DNA from: Roseinatronobacter thiooxidans
Lineage (GTDB): Bacteria > Pseudomonadota > Alphaproteobacteria > Rhodobacterales > Rhodobacteraceae
Assembly (NCBI RefSeq): GCF_001870675.1
Contig: NZ_MEHT01000044.1
Coordinates: forward strand, 248,001 to 312,000
Direction of reading: 5' to 3'
Length of the DNA: 64,000 nucleotides
A model generated the notes under the pieces. The model worked only from the letters and a program-made list of their open reading frames with translations. It had not been told where the DNA came from and did no database searches. The translations under genes were made by a program, and so were the position numbers. This document shows positions 36,579 through 48,670 of this stretch, in pieces. Numbering within the stretch: position 1 is the first letter of the stretch; every line of letters begins with the position of its first letter.

Positions 36579-38354
36579 TTAGAAATGCGCAGCGTCCAGT
36601 GCCATGACCGTTTCCGCCCCGCTTTGGATGCGCGCCAGATGCAGTGCCGTGGCAGGCAGGTGACGTGCCATGTAATAGCGCCCTGTTGCGATCTTGGCGT
36701 CATAGAAATCGCGGTCAGATGTGGAGCTCTCCAGCGCCGCATAGGCCGCCTTTGCCATCCGCGCCCAGACCAGCCCAAGGCAGACATGCCCGAACAGATG
36801 CATGAAATCGGTCGAGCCTGCCAGCGCGTCATTGGGCGCTTTCATACCCCGCTGCATGAAGAACATGGCCGCCGCCTGAAGATCCTTGGACGCAGCTTTG
36901 AGGGGCACAAGGAAACCTTCCAGCCGCGCATCATTTTCGTTTTCCTTGATAAAGGTCTTCACGATCTCGAAAAACGCCATGACATGTTTGCCGCTGTCCT
37001 GCGCCAGTTTGCGCCCCACAAGGTCCAGCGCCTGCACGCCATTGGCCCCTTCATAGATCATGGCGATCCGCGCATCGCGGGCAAACTGGGACATGCCCCA
37101 TTCCTCAATATAGCCATGCCCCCCGTAAACCTGTTGGGCCTGTATGCACATATCGAAGCCCTTATCAGTCAGGAACCCTTTGATGACCGGGGTCAGCAGC
37201 GAGATCAGGCCATCGGCGTCCTTGTCCTGCATCCGGTGGGCGCGGTCAATCAGGCTGGCCCCCCAGAGTGTGAAGGCGCGCGCCCCTTCGACAAAGCTTT
37301 TCTGGTCCATCAGCATGCGGCGCACATCGGGGTGCACGATCAGGGGGTCGGCGGGGCCATCGGGGTTTTTCGCGCCCGTGACATCGCGCCCCTGAAGGCG
37401 GTCCAGCGCATAGGCGCGCGCGTTATCATAGGCCACGGCCGCTTGGGCATAGCCTTGCAGGCCCACACCGATGCGGGCCTCGTTCATCATGGTGAACATG
37501 GCGCGCATGCCCTTGTGCAGATCACCGATCAGATAGCCGGTCGCCGCGTCGTAATTCATCACGCAGGTGGCATTGGCATGGATACCCATTTTCTCTTCAA
37601 TGCTGCCCACGGATACGCCATTGCGTGCGCCAAGGCTGCCATCCTCGCCCACAAGGAATTTGGGCACGATAAACAGCGAGATGCCCTTTGTCCCCGCGCC
37701 CCCGCCCGGTGCCTTGGCCAGCACCAGATGGATCACGTTTTCGGCCATGTCGTGATCACCTGCCGAGATAAAGATTTTCTGCCCTGTAATCTTGTAGCTG
37801 CCATCGGCCTGCGGTTCGGCCTTGGTGCGCATCAGGCCCAGATCTGTGCCGCAATGCGGCTCTGTCAGGTTCATGGTGCCGGTCCAGTCCATAGACACCA
37901 TTTTGGGCAGATATGTCGCCTTCTGGGCATCTGATCCATGCGCAAGAATGGCCGAGATCGCGCCATGGGTCAGCCCCTGATACATGTTCAGCGCCATATT
38001 GGCCGAGACGAAAATCTCACCCACAGCAGAGCCTATCAGATAGGGCAGGTTCTGGCCGCCAAAGTCTTCGGGCAGGTCCAGCCCGTTCCAGCCCCCTGCC
38101 TTGATCTGATCGAAAGCGTGTTTGAACCCCTTTGGCGTATAGACCATGCCGTTTTCCAGTCGGCACCCTTCGGCATCGCCGCTTGCGTTCAGCGGGGCCA
38201 TGACATTTTGCCCGAGTTTCGCGGCTTCCTCCAGAATGGCAGAGGTAAAATCGGCATCCAGATCGGCATAGCCGGGCACATCGGATGTGCTGATCTGCAA
38301 CAGATCATGCAGCACGAAATGCAGGTCTTTGGTGGGGGCAGTGTAGCTTGGCAT
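36579..38354 (-). CDS. Acyl-CoA dehydrogenase (large, C-terminal domain type)
   Basis: FAD enzyme of 591 residues; introduces the first double bond in beta-oxidation, or a DmdC-type reaction. Besides the normal core ([55 protein letters not shown] with the catalytic Glu in YEGAN) it has a long C-terminal extension typical of the ~590-residue acyl-CoA dehydrogenase group. Substrate range unknown. The MerR regulator gene ends 12 bp upstream, so the two are likely in one operon. Confidence 0.92.
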   Translation of the reverse strand: MPSYTAPTKDLHFVLHDLLQISTSDVPGYADLDADFTSAILEEAAKLGQNVMAPLNASGDAEGCRLENGMVYTPKGFKHAFDQIKAGGWNGLDLPEDFGGQNLPYLIGSAVGEIFVSANMALNMYQGLTHGAISAILAHGSDAQKATYLPKMVSMDWTGTMNLTEPHCGTDLGLMRTKAEPQADGSYKITGQKIFISAGDHDMAENVIHLVLAKAPGGGAGTKGISLFIVPKFLVGEDGSLGARNGVSVGSIEEKMGIHANATCVMNYDAATGYLIGDLHKGMRAMFTMMNEARIGVGLQGYAQAAVAYDNARAYALDRLQGRDVTGAKNPDGPADPLIVHPDVRRMLMDQKSFVEGARAFTLWGASLIDRAHRMQDKDADGLISLLTPVIKGFLTDKGFDMCIQAQQVYGGHGYIEEWGMSQFARDARIAMIYEGANGVQALDLVGRKLAQDSGKHVMAFFEIVKTFIKENENDARLEGFLVPLKAASKDLQAAAMFFMQRGMKAPNDALAGSTDFMHLFGHVCLGLVWARMAKAAYAALESSTSDRDFYDAKIATGRYYMARHLPATALHLARIQSGAETVMALDAAHF

Positions 38355-38366
38355 GGGGGACTCCCG

Positions 38367-38765
38367 TTATTCAGCGGCCTTGGGGCTGTCTGCATTGCGC
38401 AGCACAGCGTCACCCCAGGCGAGTTCCTGTTTCAGATCGGCAATCGCCTCATCAAGTTCGGCGCGCTGGCGCTCCATATCGGCCAGTCTTTGGCAGGCAA
38501 TGTCATAGGTTTTGCGCAACTGCTTGAGTTCGCTGTCATCGCGGTCATACATATCAAGAAGCTGGCGCAATTCTTCGAGGCTGAAGCCAAAGCGCTTGCC
38601 GCGTAAGATAAGCTTCAACCGCGCCTGATCGCGGCGGCCGAACAGCCGGTGTTGACCGTTGCGCTTGGGGAACAGCAGTTCCTTCGCCTCATAAAACCGC
38701 AAGGTACGGGGGGTTACACCGAAATCTGCGCACATCTGGCGGATGTTCTTATATTCCAACTCCAT
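38367..38765 (-). CDS. MerR family transcriptional regulator
   Basis: A 132-residue regulator. The N-terminal winged helix is KNIRQMCADFGVTPRTLRFYEAK, followed by LFGRRDQARLKLILRGKRFGFSLEELRQLL and a coiled-coil linker ending in a short acidic tail. No effector-binding cysteines are seen. ATG 38765 has GGAGG 6 nt upstream. It is placed just upstream of the acyl-CoA dehydrogenase and shares its arrangement with the neighbouring MerR, so it likely controls fatty-acid or CoA-thioester genes. The likely operator is at 38832-38847. Confidence 0.88.
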   Translation of the reverse strand: MELEYKNIRQMCADFGVTPRTLRFYEAKELLFPKRNGQHRLFGRRDQARLKLILRGKRFGFSLEELRQLLDMYDRDDSELKQLRKTYDIACQRLADMERQRAELDEAIADLKQELAWGDAVLRNADSPKAAE

Positions 38766-38831
38766 TCCAAACCTCCGAAACACTGCGCCACACCTGTGGT
38801 GGGCGGGTACATGAACATCGGTATACTGAAG

Positions 38832-38847
38832 TTGACGTGAACGTAAA
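38832..38847. promoter_or_regulatory. Candidate MerR-family operator
   Basis: TTGACGTGAACGTAAA: an imperfect inverted repeat (TTGACGT/ACGTAAA with a 2-nt centre) about 67 bp upstream of the first merR start, between two merR genes. It resembles the LiuR-type MerR box (TTTACG and ACGTAAA arms) known from acyl-CoA catabolism regulators. A GTATAC box lies nearby at 38821-38826. Only one copy was found in this window. Confidence 0.45.
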
Positions 38848-38888
38848 GTTAAACGCTGCGTCACACAACCGCATGACGCGACGTCTTG

Positions 38889-39266
38889 CTATGGGGCGGG
38901 CAAAAGCTTCGCCGCATCAGCGCGCAGCTTTTCCAGATCATGGATGGTTTGGTGCAATTCCTCGGCCTGAAGGCGCAGGGCCACCAACTGGCGGTCGGCC
39001 ATATCCAGCCATGCGCGCAATTGCGGCTCTGTGCCCTCTTTCTGGTAGATTTCCAGCCATTGGCGGATTTCTTCCAGACTGAAGCCAAAGCGCCTGCCGC
39101 GCATGATCAGCGTCATGCGCGCCACCTCGCGCGGGGTGTAGAAGCGGTTGCGCCCCTCTTTTTCGGGGTTAAGCAGCTCGATATATTCGTAATAGCGCAA
39201 GGTGCGCGGCGTCACATCAAATTGCGCGCACATCTCTTTGAAGCTCAATCGCGTCTCACTCGTCAT
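38889..39266 (-). CDS. MerR family transcriptional regulator
   Basis: A 125-residue paralogue of the previous regulator. The winged helix has FKEMCAQFDVTPRTLRYYEYIELL and EVARMTLIMRGRRFGFSLEEIRQWL. The rest is a dimerisation coiled coil. ATG 39266 has AAGGGG upstream. The two merR genes are in tandem on the minus strand, 123 bp apart, with an operator between them; both may regulate the adjacent acyl-CoA cluster. It is divergent from the thioesterase/MATE operon. Confidence 0.88.
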   Translation of the reverse strand: MTSETRLSFKEMCAQFDVTPRTLRYYEYIELLNPEKEGRNRFYTPREVARMTLIMRGRRFGFSLEEIRQWLEIYQKEGTEPQLRAWLDMADRQLVALRLQAEELHQTIHDLEKLRADAAKLLPAP

Positions 39267-39396
39267 AGCTGCACCCCTTGGCCTAGAGGGCCATGCTACG
39301 CGGCCTTCGGGGGAGATGCAATTTTGACACGCGCCCTTGCAAATCGGGCGCATTCAGGCGCAGAAAGGGGGGGCTTGGCAACAAGGTAGCCCCGAG

Positions 39397-39819
39397 ATGA
39401 GCACGTCAAACCCGACAGATTTTATAAACGCCCTGCCCTTTGCCCGCGCGCTTGGCATGCAGCTTGACGATATTGGCAATGGACAGGCCCAAATCTCGAT
39501 GCCATGGGACGCGCGCTTTGTTGGCGATCCGGCGACAAGGGTGATTCATGGCGGCGCGGTTTCGGCCCTGATGGACACCTGCGGGGGCGCGGCGGTCATG
39601 TCCTATCCCGGCGCGCTGACCACGGCGACGATTGACCTGCGAATTGACTATATGCGCGCGGCCACCCCCGGCCAGCGGATCACGGCGCGGGCGGAATGCT
39701 ACCATGTCACGCGGCGCGTGGCCTTTGTGCGCGCCACCGCGCATGACGAGGATACGGACAACCCTGTGGCCACTGCCGCGGGGGCCTTTACCTTTGATCG
39801 CAAGGAAGGCCGCACATGA
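39397..39819 (+). CDS. PaaI family thioesterase (first)
   Basis: Hot-dog-fold acyl-CoA thioesterase of 140 residues. Conserved stretches are [21 protein letters not shown], which carries the active-site region, and [20 protein letters not shown]. The natural acyl-CoA is unknown; position next to beta-oxidation regulators suggests CoA recycling. Its stop overlaps the next gene's start by 4 bp (ATGA). ATG 39397 is the first in-frame ATG after a weak upstream region. Confidence 0.85.
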   Translation: MSTSNPTDFINALPFARALGMQLDDIGNGQAQISMPWDARFVGDPATRVIHGGAVSALMDTCGGAAVMSYPGALTTATIDLRIDYMRAATPGQRITARAECYHVTRRVAFVRATAHDEDTDNPVATAAGAFTFDRKEGRT

Positions 39820-40319
39820 AACGCCCCGAACCTGTGCAGCAAGTCAAACACCGCCGCGACACGGCCCTGACCACTTTGGTGGGGGCCGTGCCCTATGCAG
39901 GCTTTCTGGGCATCGCGTTCGAGCGGCATGGCGATGAGCTGACCGCTGTTCTGCCCTATGATGAGAAACTGATCGGCAACCCTGTGCTGCCTGCGTTGCA
40001 TGGCGGGGTGATTGCGTCTTTTCTGGAAGTGGCAGCAATTATCGAGTTGAGCTGGGCCATGCTATGGGATGAGTTGGAAACAGGTCGCCTATCGCCTGAA
40101 AGCATGGCGGAAAACCTGCCGCGCCTGCCCAAGACCATTGATTTCACAGTCGATTATCTGCGCACCGGCCTGCCGCGCGATGCTTACGCGCGCGCGCGCG
40201 TCAACCGCTCGGGGCGGCGCTATGCGTCGGTGCATGTGGAAGCGTGGCAGGACAACCGCGCTCGGCTGTTTGCGCAGGCGACAGGCCATTTCCTGATGCC
40301 ACAACGCAGCGATGGCTAA
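39816..40319 (+). CDS. PaaI family thioesterase (second)
   Basis: A 167-residue hot-dog-fold protein. [21 protein letters not shown] is the family active-site helix, and [23 protein letters not shown] a later strand pair. It is a diverged paralogue of the gene it overlaps, so the pair may act on different acyl-CoAs or as a heteromer (inference). It overlaps the downstream MATE gene by 8 bp, making a three-gene translationally coupled operon. Confidence 0.85.
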   Translation: MKRPEPVQQVKHRRDTALTTLVGAVPYAGFLGIAFERHGDELTAVLPYDEKLIGNPVLPALHGGVIASFLEVAAIIELSWAMLWDELETGRLSPESMAENLPRLPKTIDFTVDYLRTGLPRDAYARARVNRSGRRYASVHVEAWQDNRARLFAQATGHFLMPQRSDG

Positions 40320-41634
40320 GCCACAGGCGCTGTCTGACCGGCGCATTCTGAAAATCGCCATTCCCATTGTTCTGGCCAATCTGACTGTTCCCATTCTTGG
40401 CGCGGTAGATACTGGCGTGGTGGGCCAGATGGGGGCCGCAGCGCCCATTGGCGCGGTGGGGTTGGGGGCGATCATTCTGGCCTCGATCTATTGGGTTTTC
40501 GGCTTTCTGCGTATGGGCACGACAGGGCTGGTGGCGCAGGCCACGGGCGCGGGCGATCTGGCGGAAAGCGGTGCCATACTGACGCGCGGCATCATGATCG
40601 GGCTGGCGGCAGGCGCTGTGATGGTGCTGGGGCAAGTGCTGATCACGCAGGCCGCTTTTCGCATTGCCCCTGCCAGCGCCGAAGTGGAAGCACTCGCCCG
40701 CCAATACCTGAGCATTCGCATCTGGGGGGCACCTGCCACCATCGCCCTTTATGCCGTGAATGGCTGGCTGATTGCGACCGAGCGCACGCGCGGGGTGCTA
40801 ATCCTGCAACTATGGATCAACGGGCTGAATATTGCGCTGGACCTGTGGTTTGTGCTGGGCTTGGGTTGGGGGGTGCAGGGCGTCGCGGTGGCGACCCTGA
40901 TCGCCGAAGTGACAGGGCTGGCGCTGGGGCTGTGGCTGTGCCGCGCGGCTTTTTCGGGCGCGCAATGGCGCGACTGGGCGCGGGTGTTCGACCGTGTGCG
41001 GCTCAAGCGGATGTGGGTGGTCAATTCCGACATCATGCTGCGCACGGTTGCCTTGCAAGGGGCGATGACAGGGTTTTTGTTCACCTCGGCCGGGTTTGGC
41101 GATGTGGAATTGGCGGCAAACCAGATCCTGTGGCAATTCCTGATGATCACGGCCTATGCGCTGGACGGCTTCGCCTTTGCAGCCGAAGCGCTGGTGGGCC
41201 AAGCAGTGGGCGCGCGGTCGGTGGCGCTGATGCGGCGCGCAAGTTATCGCGCCTCGCTCTGGGCCTTTGGGGCGGCGCTGGTCATGGCGCTGGGGTTCTG
41301 GAGCTTTGGGCCTTGGGTGATCGACCTGATGGCAACCGACACCGATGTAAGGGCGGCAGCGCGGGTGTTCTTGCCCTATGTGGTGGTGCTGTCGGTGCTT
41401 GGGCTGGCCGCCTATATGCTGGACGGTATTTTCATCGGCGCAACCGGCACGCGCGAGATGCGCAATACCGTGATTCTGGCTGTGGCAATCTACGCGCTGG
41501 TCATCTGGCTTGCCGTGCCGGTTTTCGGCAATCATGGCCTGTGGATGGCGCTGATCGTGCTGAATGTCTTGCGCGGGGTATTTCTGGGTGCGCTCTACCC
41601 ACGGTTGGAGCGGCGCGTGGCGGCCGAGGGCTAA
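40312..41634 (+). CDS. MATE family efflux transporter
   Basis: Twelve-helix multidrug and toxin extrusion permease of 440 residues, DinF-like. The N-terminal half shows ANLTVPILGAVDTGVVGQMG; the C-terminal half QLLMITAYALDGFAFAAEALVGQAVGAR-like sequence. Exports cationic compounds using Na+ or H+ in characterised members; substrate here unknown. It is the last of an operon with two thioesterases, an odd pairing. It ends 3 bp from convergent pyrD. Confidence 0.9.
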   Translation: MAKPQALSDRRILKIAIPIVLANLTVPILGAVDTGVVGQMGAAAPIGAVGLGAIILASIYWVFGFLRMGTTGLVAQATGAGDLAESGAILTRGIMIGLAAGAVMVLGQVLITQAAFRIAPASAEVEALARQYLSIRIWGAPATIALYAVNGWLIATERTRGVLILQLWINGLNIALDLWFVLGLGWGVQGVAVATLIAEVTGLALGLWLCRAAFSGAQWRDWARVFDRVRLKRMWVVNSDIMLRTVALQGAMTGFLFTSAGFGDVELAANQILWQFLMITAYALDGFAFAAEALVGQAVGARSVALMRRASYRASLWAFGAALVMALGFWSFGPWVIDLMATDTDVRAAARVFLPYVVVLSVLGLAAYMLDGIFIGATGTREMRNTVILAVAIYALVIWLAVPVFGNHGLWMALIVLNVLRGVFLGALYPRLERRVAAEG

Positions 41635-41637
41635 GGC

Positions 41638-42696
41638 TTACAGCCACCTTTCGCGGTCAGTGCCGATGGCGTCGGAAATCTTGGCATATCCATCGCGCTC
41701 CAGCAGGTCTAACAGCCCGCGATTGATCTGCCCGACCAGTGAAAGCCCCTCATAAACCAGTGCGGAATAGAGCTGCACCGCGCAGGCCCCTGCGCGGATT
41801 TTCGCATAGGCCTGTTCAGCAGAACCAATGCCCCCAACCCCCACAAGCGGCATCTTTCCATTGGTCAGATGCGACAGAAGCGCCAGAACACGCGTGGACT
41901 TTTCGAACAAAGGCGCGCCGGAAAGCCCGCCTTTTTCTGCAGAACTTGCACTTTTCAAACCTTCGCGGGTGATTGTGGTGTTTGTGGCGATAATCGCATC
42001 CACACCAGCCGCCTGCGCCACCTGCGCAATCTCACCAATCTCGCCCTCATCCAGATCAGGGGCAATTTTCAGAAATATCGGGACTTTCCGGGCAAGCTCG
42101 CCGCGCGCCTGCATGACGCCTTGCAACAGGGCGGCAAGGGCTTCGGCCCCCTGCAAGTCGCGCAAGGATTCCGTGTTGGGGGACGAGACATTGACAGTTG
42201 CAAAATCCAGATGCGCGCCGCACAGGCGCAGCACTTGGGCGAAATCATCCGCGCGGTCGGCGCTGTCTTTATTGGCCCCAAGATTCAGCCCCAGCACCAT
42301 GCCTTCGGGGCGCGCGGCCAGACGCTTTACAATAACCTCGGCCCCTTCATTGTTGAAGCCAAAGCGGTTGATGACGGCGCGATCCTCGGGCAGGCGAAAC
42401 AGGCGCGGGCGCGGGTTGCCCGCCTGCGGACGCGGTGTTGCGGCCCCCACTTCGACAAAGCCGAACCCCGCGCGCGCAAGACCGGCCAGCGCTTGGGCGT
42501 TCTTGTCAAACCCTGCTGCCAAGCCGACAGGATTGGGCAAATCCAGCCCGGCAAGATGGACATGCAAACGCTGCGAACGGACGGGCGCAGGCACAGGGGC
42601 AAGCCCTGTTTGCAACGCTTTCAGGGCCAGACCATGCGCGGTTTCAGGATCGAAGCTGCGCAGAACGGACATGCCCACCTTCTCAAACAGGCTCAT
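41638..42696 (-). CDS. pyrD: Dihydroorotate dehydrogenase (quinone), class 2
   Basis: Membrane-associated FMN enzyme of pyrimidine synthesis, 352 residues, class 2 (an N-terminal amphipathic region [19 protein letters not shown] precedes the barrel). FMN/substrate motifs are [37 protein letters not shown] with the catalytic Ser, IIATNTT, and [17 protein letters not shown] 42696 overlaps the stop of the DUF952 gene, so both are cotranscribed. Confidence 0.96.
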   Translation of the reverse strand: MSLFEKVGMSVLRSFDPETAHGLALKALQTGLAPVPAPVRSQRLHVHLAGLDLPNPVGLAAGFDKNAQALAGLARAGFGFVEVGAATPRPQAGNPRPRLFRLPEDRAVINRFGFNNEGAEVIVKRLAARPEGMVLGLNLGANKDSADRADDFAQVLRLCGAHLDFATVNVSSPNTESLRDLQGAEALAALLQGVMQARGELARKVPIFLKIAPDLDEGEIGEIAQVAQAAGVDAIIATNTTITREGLKSASSAEKGGLSGAPLFEKSTRVLALLSHLTNGKMPLVGVGGIGSAEQAYAKIRAGACAVQLYSALVYEGLSLVGQINRGLLDLLERDGYAKISDAIGTDRERWL

Positions 42697-43031
42697 ACCA
42701 GACTTTCCGGAAAAATATGGCCCGATACGCCCAAGGGCAGCGACGTGTCCCAAGCAATATCAGACTTTTGCAAAGGGCGATACAGATGCGGGAACAGCGC
42801 CCCCCCGCGCGAGGGTTCCCATTTCAGATCCGGCCCCAGTGTTGCGGCATCACATGCCACCAGAACCAGATCACTTTCGCCCGCAAAATGCTTGGCGGCG
42901 GTTTCCATGACCTGCTGCGCGGTCGAGAAATGGATATAGCCATCGGCCAGATCGACAGGCGCGCCAAGGGTCCGGCCTTGGGCGACCAGTTCATTCCATT
43001 CAGGACGTCGGAAGATTTTGTAAATAACCAT
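42693..43031 (-). CDS. DUF952 domain-containing protein
   Basis: A 112-residue cytoplasmic protein of the widespread, uncharacterised DUF952 family. Key features: [16 protein letters not shown], the [19 protein letters not shown] stretch, and a C-terminal FPHLYRPL. Its stop and pyrD's start overlap (ATGA), which suggests a shared transcript with pyrD. Function is unknown; homologues are often beside pyrD in alphaproteobacteria. Confidence 0.85.
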   Translation of the reverse strand: MVIYKIFRRPEWNELVAQGRTLGAPVDLADGYIHFSTAQQVMETAAKHFAGESDLVLVACDAATLGPDLKWEPSRGGALFPHLYRPLQKSDIAWDTSLPLGVSGHIFPESLV

Positions 43032-43071
43032 AGCCCGTCTCTTGCCCAATGGCGCGGCCAAGGTCAATCAC

Positions 43072-43527
43072 TCACAACGGGCCGGGCAGGCGTTCTTCGC
43101 TGAGCAGCACATTGGCATCCACCGCGCCCACGCCCGGAAGTGTCATGATCCGGCGGCGCAAGACACGCTCGAAATCCGACAGATCGCGCGCCACCACACG
43201 CAGGCGGTAATCATAGAGGCCCAGCACATGCTGCACAGTCTGCACTTCAGGAATGGCCGAGACCGCGCGTTCAAAATCAGCCAGACTGACGCGCCCCTTG
43301 GCCGCAAGGCTGATACCCAGAAACACTGTCACGCCAAAGCCCAAAGCCGGCAAATCCAGATCAAGACGCTCTCGCGCGATGGCGCCTTCTTCCCTCAGGC
43401 GTTTCAGGCGGCGCCATGCGGCAGGCTGGCTTAGGCCGAAGCGGCGGCCCAGCGCGCCCGCGCTTTGACTGGCATCTTGCGCCACTGCGCGCAACAAGGC
43501 GCGGTCTGTCTCGTCCAGAGTGATCAT
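43072..43527 (-). CDS. Lrp/AsnC family transcriptional regulator
   Basis: A 151-residue Lrp/AsnC-type regulator. DNA-binding helix-turn-helix at about 5-55 (LLRAVAQDASQSAGALGRRFGLSQPAAWRRLKRL); ligand-sensing RAM domain from about 65, with SAIPEVQTVQHVLGLYDYRLRVVA. ATG 43527 is followed by MITLDETDRALL. It follows a second lrp on the same strand; the pair precedes ilvC divergently, pointing to control of branched-chain amino acid genes. Confidence 0.88.
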   Translation of the reverse strand: MITLDETDRALLRAVAQDASQSAGALGRRFGLSQPAAWRRLKRLREEGAIARERLDLDLPALGFGVTVFLGISLAAKGRVSLADFERAVSAIPEVQTVQHVLGLYDYRLRVVARDLSDFERVLRRRIMTLPGVGAVDANVLLSEERLPGPL

Positions 43528-43585
43528 TTTGGGCCCTTCGCATGCAGGCGCGCAATCGGGCTGGCGGATGCGCATGTGGACAGGA

Positions 43586-43613
43586 AGATGAGTATTTTTA
43601 GCAAGAAAATGAT
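43586..43613 (+). repeat. Rhodobacterales-type GAGTATTTTTAG repeat
   Basis: GAGTATTTTTAGCAAGAAAA at 43590-43609, identical in 20 of 20 bases to 20685-20704. It lies between the two lrp genes (43527 and 43613). No GGGGGC hairpin is attached. Confidence 0.7.
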
Positions 43614-44071
43614 CATACCGGCAGGCTTGTATCTGATTTGATGTCGGACAGATGCATCAGCGCCTCCAGATCGGCAATATGCGGCAGGGGCAGGATACGG
43701 TCGCGGTAAAGCTGCTGGTAATGGACCATGTCGCGCGCGATGACATTCAGGCGCACATCAACGCGCCCGAGGAATGTCTGGATTTCCAGCACTTCAGGGA
43801 CCGTGCGGGCGGCGCTGATGAATTCGTCAAAGGCGCGCGGGTTGGTTTTGTCGAGGGTGATGCGCAAGCTGACTTCAACCTGCCAGCCCAGCGCACGCCA
43901 ATTGATGACCGCGCGTTGCCCGCGCAGGATGCCGCGCGCGCGCAGGCGTTCCAGACGGCGCCAGCAAGTCGCCTCGGTCAGGCCGGCGCGCGCGGCCAAT
44001 TGGGCCGTGCTGGCATCGGGCGCGGCCATAAGCTGGCGCAAAAGGCGGCGGTCGCTGTCGTCTAGCTGCAT
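43613..44071 (-). CDS. Lrp/AsnC family transcriptional regulator
   Basis: A 152-residue Lrp/AsnC regulator, MQLDDSDRRLLRQLMAAPDA at the N-terminus with helix-turn-helix (TAQLAARAGLTEATCWRRLERL), and a C-terminal RAM domain (RTVPEVLEIQTFLGRVDVRLNVIA). It is the nearer of two lrp genes to ilvC. A 23-bp palindrome covers the region immediately upstream of its ATG (44071), which would allow autoregulation. Confidence 0.88.
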   Translation of the reverse strand: MQLDDSDRRLLRQLMAAPDASTAQLAARAGLTEATCWRRLERLRARGILRGQRAVINWRALGWQVEVSLRITLDKTNPRAFDEFISAARTVPEVLEIQTFLGRVDVRLNVIARDMVHYQQLYRDRILPLPHIADLEALMHLSDIKSDTSLPV

Positions 44072-44077
44072 GTTTCT

Positions 44078-44100
44078 TTCAGTATTTTGAAAATGATGAA
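44078..44100. promoter_or_regulatory. Candidate Lrp-type operator palindrome
   Basis: TTCA-N2-ATTTT-G-AAAAT-N2-TGAA, a 23-bp interrupted palindrome (perfect within the listed arms), AT-rich, 6 bp upstream of the lrp ATG at 44071. AT-rich palindromes are the normal type of site for Lrp-family proteins. ilvC starts 103 bp further on the other strand. Confidence 0.45.
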
Positions 44101-44162
44101 TAGATTTTCTGCTTATATGGGAAATTGCGTGAGGAATGAAACGAAAAAAAGCCAATCCTCCC

Positions 44163-45226
<1,064 letters not shown>

Positions 45227-45248
45227 TTTGGGGTGATATCCCGAAGCA

Positions 45249-45280
45249 AAGGCCCCCTCTGCACTGGAGGGGGCCTTTTG
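45249..45280 (+). terminator. Rho-independent terminator of ilvC
   Basis: AAGGCCCCCTC, a 7-nt loop, GAGGGGGCCTT, then TTTG. The stem is 11 bp, strong, with a short T tract, 24 bp after the ilvC stop. Confidence 0.85.
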
Positions 45281-45370
45281 CGTTTGCCTGCCGGTCACGG
45301 GCTGTGCCTGCGAAGTGCATCTGGCAAAAACCAGATGAAGCGGCCCCCAAGACCTGATACATCTGCGCGC

Positions 45371-45747
45371 ATGTTTCGATTGTTTGACATGTTGGGCCGC
45401 TCCTCTGGGATAAGAGCCTTGGATGATGCGCTTCGCACAGTCGGAGTGCACCCGATGCTTGTGCCCGACCCTGTAAAGCTGACGCTCATACAGATGCACA
45501 AGAAAATGGCACGCGGCGCGCCAGAAGGCGGGTATATGCACACAGCCCATCTGCTGGCCTATTGCATTCTGGGCCATGACCAATTTTGGACAATAATGGC
45601 GCGGCGGATGCAGAGGCCCAAGACCACCGCGTGGAAGCAGCCCTTGCACAGGGCGACACGTTGGATGCAAAGATTATCCTGCTAAGCCTGCATTCCGGCC
45701 TGATTGCCCCTGAAATCGCCGACCGTATAGATATTGAAGACCTGTGA
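45371..45747 (+). pseudogene. Small hypothetical protein gene with an apparent frameshift
   Basis: From ATG 45371, one frame codes for MFRLFDMLGRSSGIRALDDA and on to LAYCILGHDQFW at about codon 73. It then loses coding character. From about 45592, the frame one base to the left carries a well-behaved acidic tail (NNGAADAEAQDHRVEAAL, then LDAKIILLSLHSGLIAPEIA and a stop at 45745-45747). A one-base loss or two-base gain between 45580 and 45600, around CAATTTTGG, would join them into one ~125-residue protein. It could be a true mutation or a sequence error. Function unknown. Confidence 0.6.
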
Positions 45748-45799
45748 GCAGCCTGTAAGGCAGCTGAAACAACAATACCGAAGGCAGCGTTGGGTATAG

Positions 45800-45884
45800 T
45801 GGTGCGGGTGGAGGGACTTGAACCCCCACGCCTTGCGGCGCCAGAACCTAAATCTGGTGCGTCTGCCAATTTCGCCACACCCGC
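45800..45884 (-). tRNA. tRNA-Leu (anticodon UAG)
   Basis: On the minus strand it runs from GCGGGTG (45884-45878) to the matching CACCCGC, discriminator A and an encoded CCA (45802-45800). The anticodon stem CCAGA/TCTGG holds TTTAGGT, so the anticodon is TAG. There is a long variable arm (GCGCCGCAAGGCGT) and a T-loop GGGTTCAAGTCCC. Both are right for a leucine tRNA. The gene is 85 nt including CCA. Confidence 0.95.
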
Positions 45885-45975
45885 ATCTGAGCGGCTAGGT
45901 AGCAAATGCCAGCGGCGGATGCGAGGGCAAAAATGCAGGTAGAAATATATATTCAGGCCATGTTTCTGCCCTGAT

Positions 45976-46076
45976 TTGACCAAAATCGCCAGTCATTGTG
46001 CAAAATAACGAAACAGTATTACAAAACAGGCCGCGTTTACCTTGTTGTCACATTTCTTCGGCAAGGTTTTGGTCAA
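45976..46076 (+). promoter_or_regulatory. Long-range inverted repeat in the leader of the second Hint-like gene
   Basis: TTGACCAAAA (45976-45985) and TTTTGGTCAA (46067-46076) are exact reverse complements, 81 bp apart in an AT-rich leader. The second arm ends at the Shine-Dalgarno AAGGAG (46075-46080) of the gene at 46090. If transcribed together, pairing would hide this site; otherwise the arms could be a DNA-binding operator. Confidence 0.4.
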
Positions 46077-46089
46077 GGAGATTCGAGCG

Positions 46090-46584
46090 ATGTTTGCAGA
46101 TAGCATTTCACTTGCACCGGCATTGAAGACCCGCAGCACGGCAAAACCGGCGCGGACGCAATTCGGGCTTCAGGGGTTTGCGGGCGAAACGGTTGTGCGC
46201 ACCATTTTCGGCCTGCGCCCTGTGTCGCGGCTGGTTGTGGGAGATATTTTGCTGGATACACGCAACCGCATGGTCAAATTGCGCAGCATTCGCACCCATC
46301 ATGCTGCCGCCGCGGAAATTGTGCGGGTTGACCCTTCGGCCTTTGGTTTGGGGCTTGCACCGGGCAGGTTGGACCGCGCGCTTTTGGTCGGGGCCGGTCA
46401 GAAACTGGGGATCTGTGACTGGCGCACCGAAATTCTGTTCGCGGCCCCTACCCTGAGTGCCGCCGCAAGGTTGGTGGATGGTGTGAACCTGCACCGCGCC
46501 GACAGCCCCGCCACGCTGTATGAACTTGGGTTCCAGCAAGACACCATCATCACTGCGGATGGATGGACAACACTCATCAGCGGT

Positions 46585-46596
<12 letters not shown>
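46090..46596 (+). CDS. Hint-like domain protein, diverged
   Basis: A 168-residue protein. LQGFAGETVVRTIFGLRPVSRL, then VGDILLDTRNRMVKLRSIR, parallels the start of a Hint domain (compare GLLSGTMVATDTGWCPIERV in the 31262 gene) but with Gly/Ala in place of the nucleophilic Cys. No export signal. It starts at ATG 46090 with AAGGAG 9 nt upstream. Its last 12 bp overlap the end of the convergent NAD(P)HX repair gene. Assignment by resemblance, so moderate. Confidence 0.55.
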
Positions 46597-48608
<2,012 letters not shown>

Positions 48609-48670
48609 GCGCTAAGAATTCCGGGCAACAGCCCTGAGAGTACTGTTTCAAAACTAAGAGGAAAACAAAC

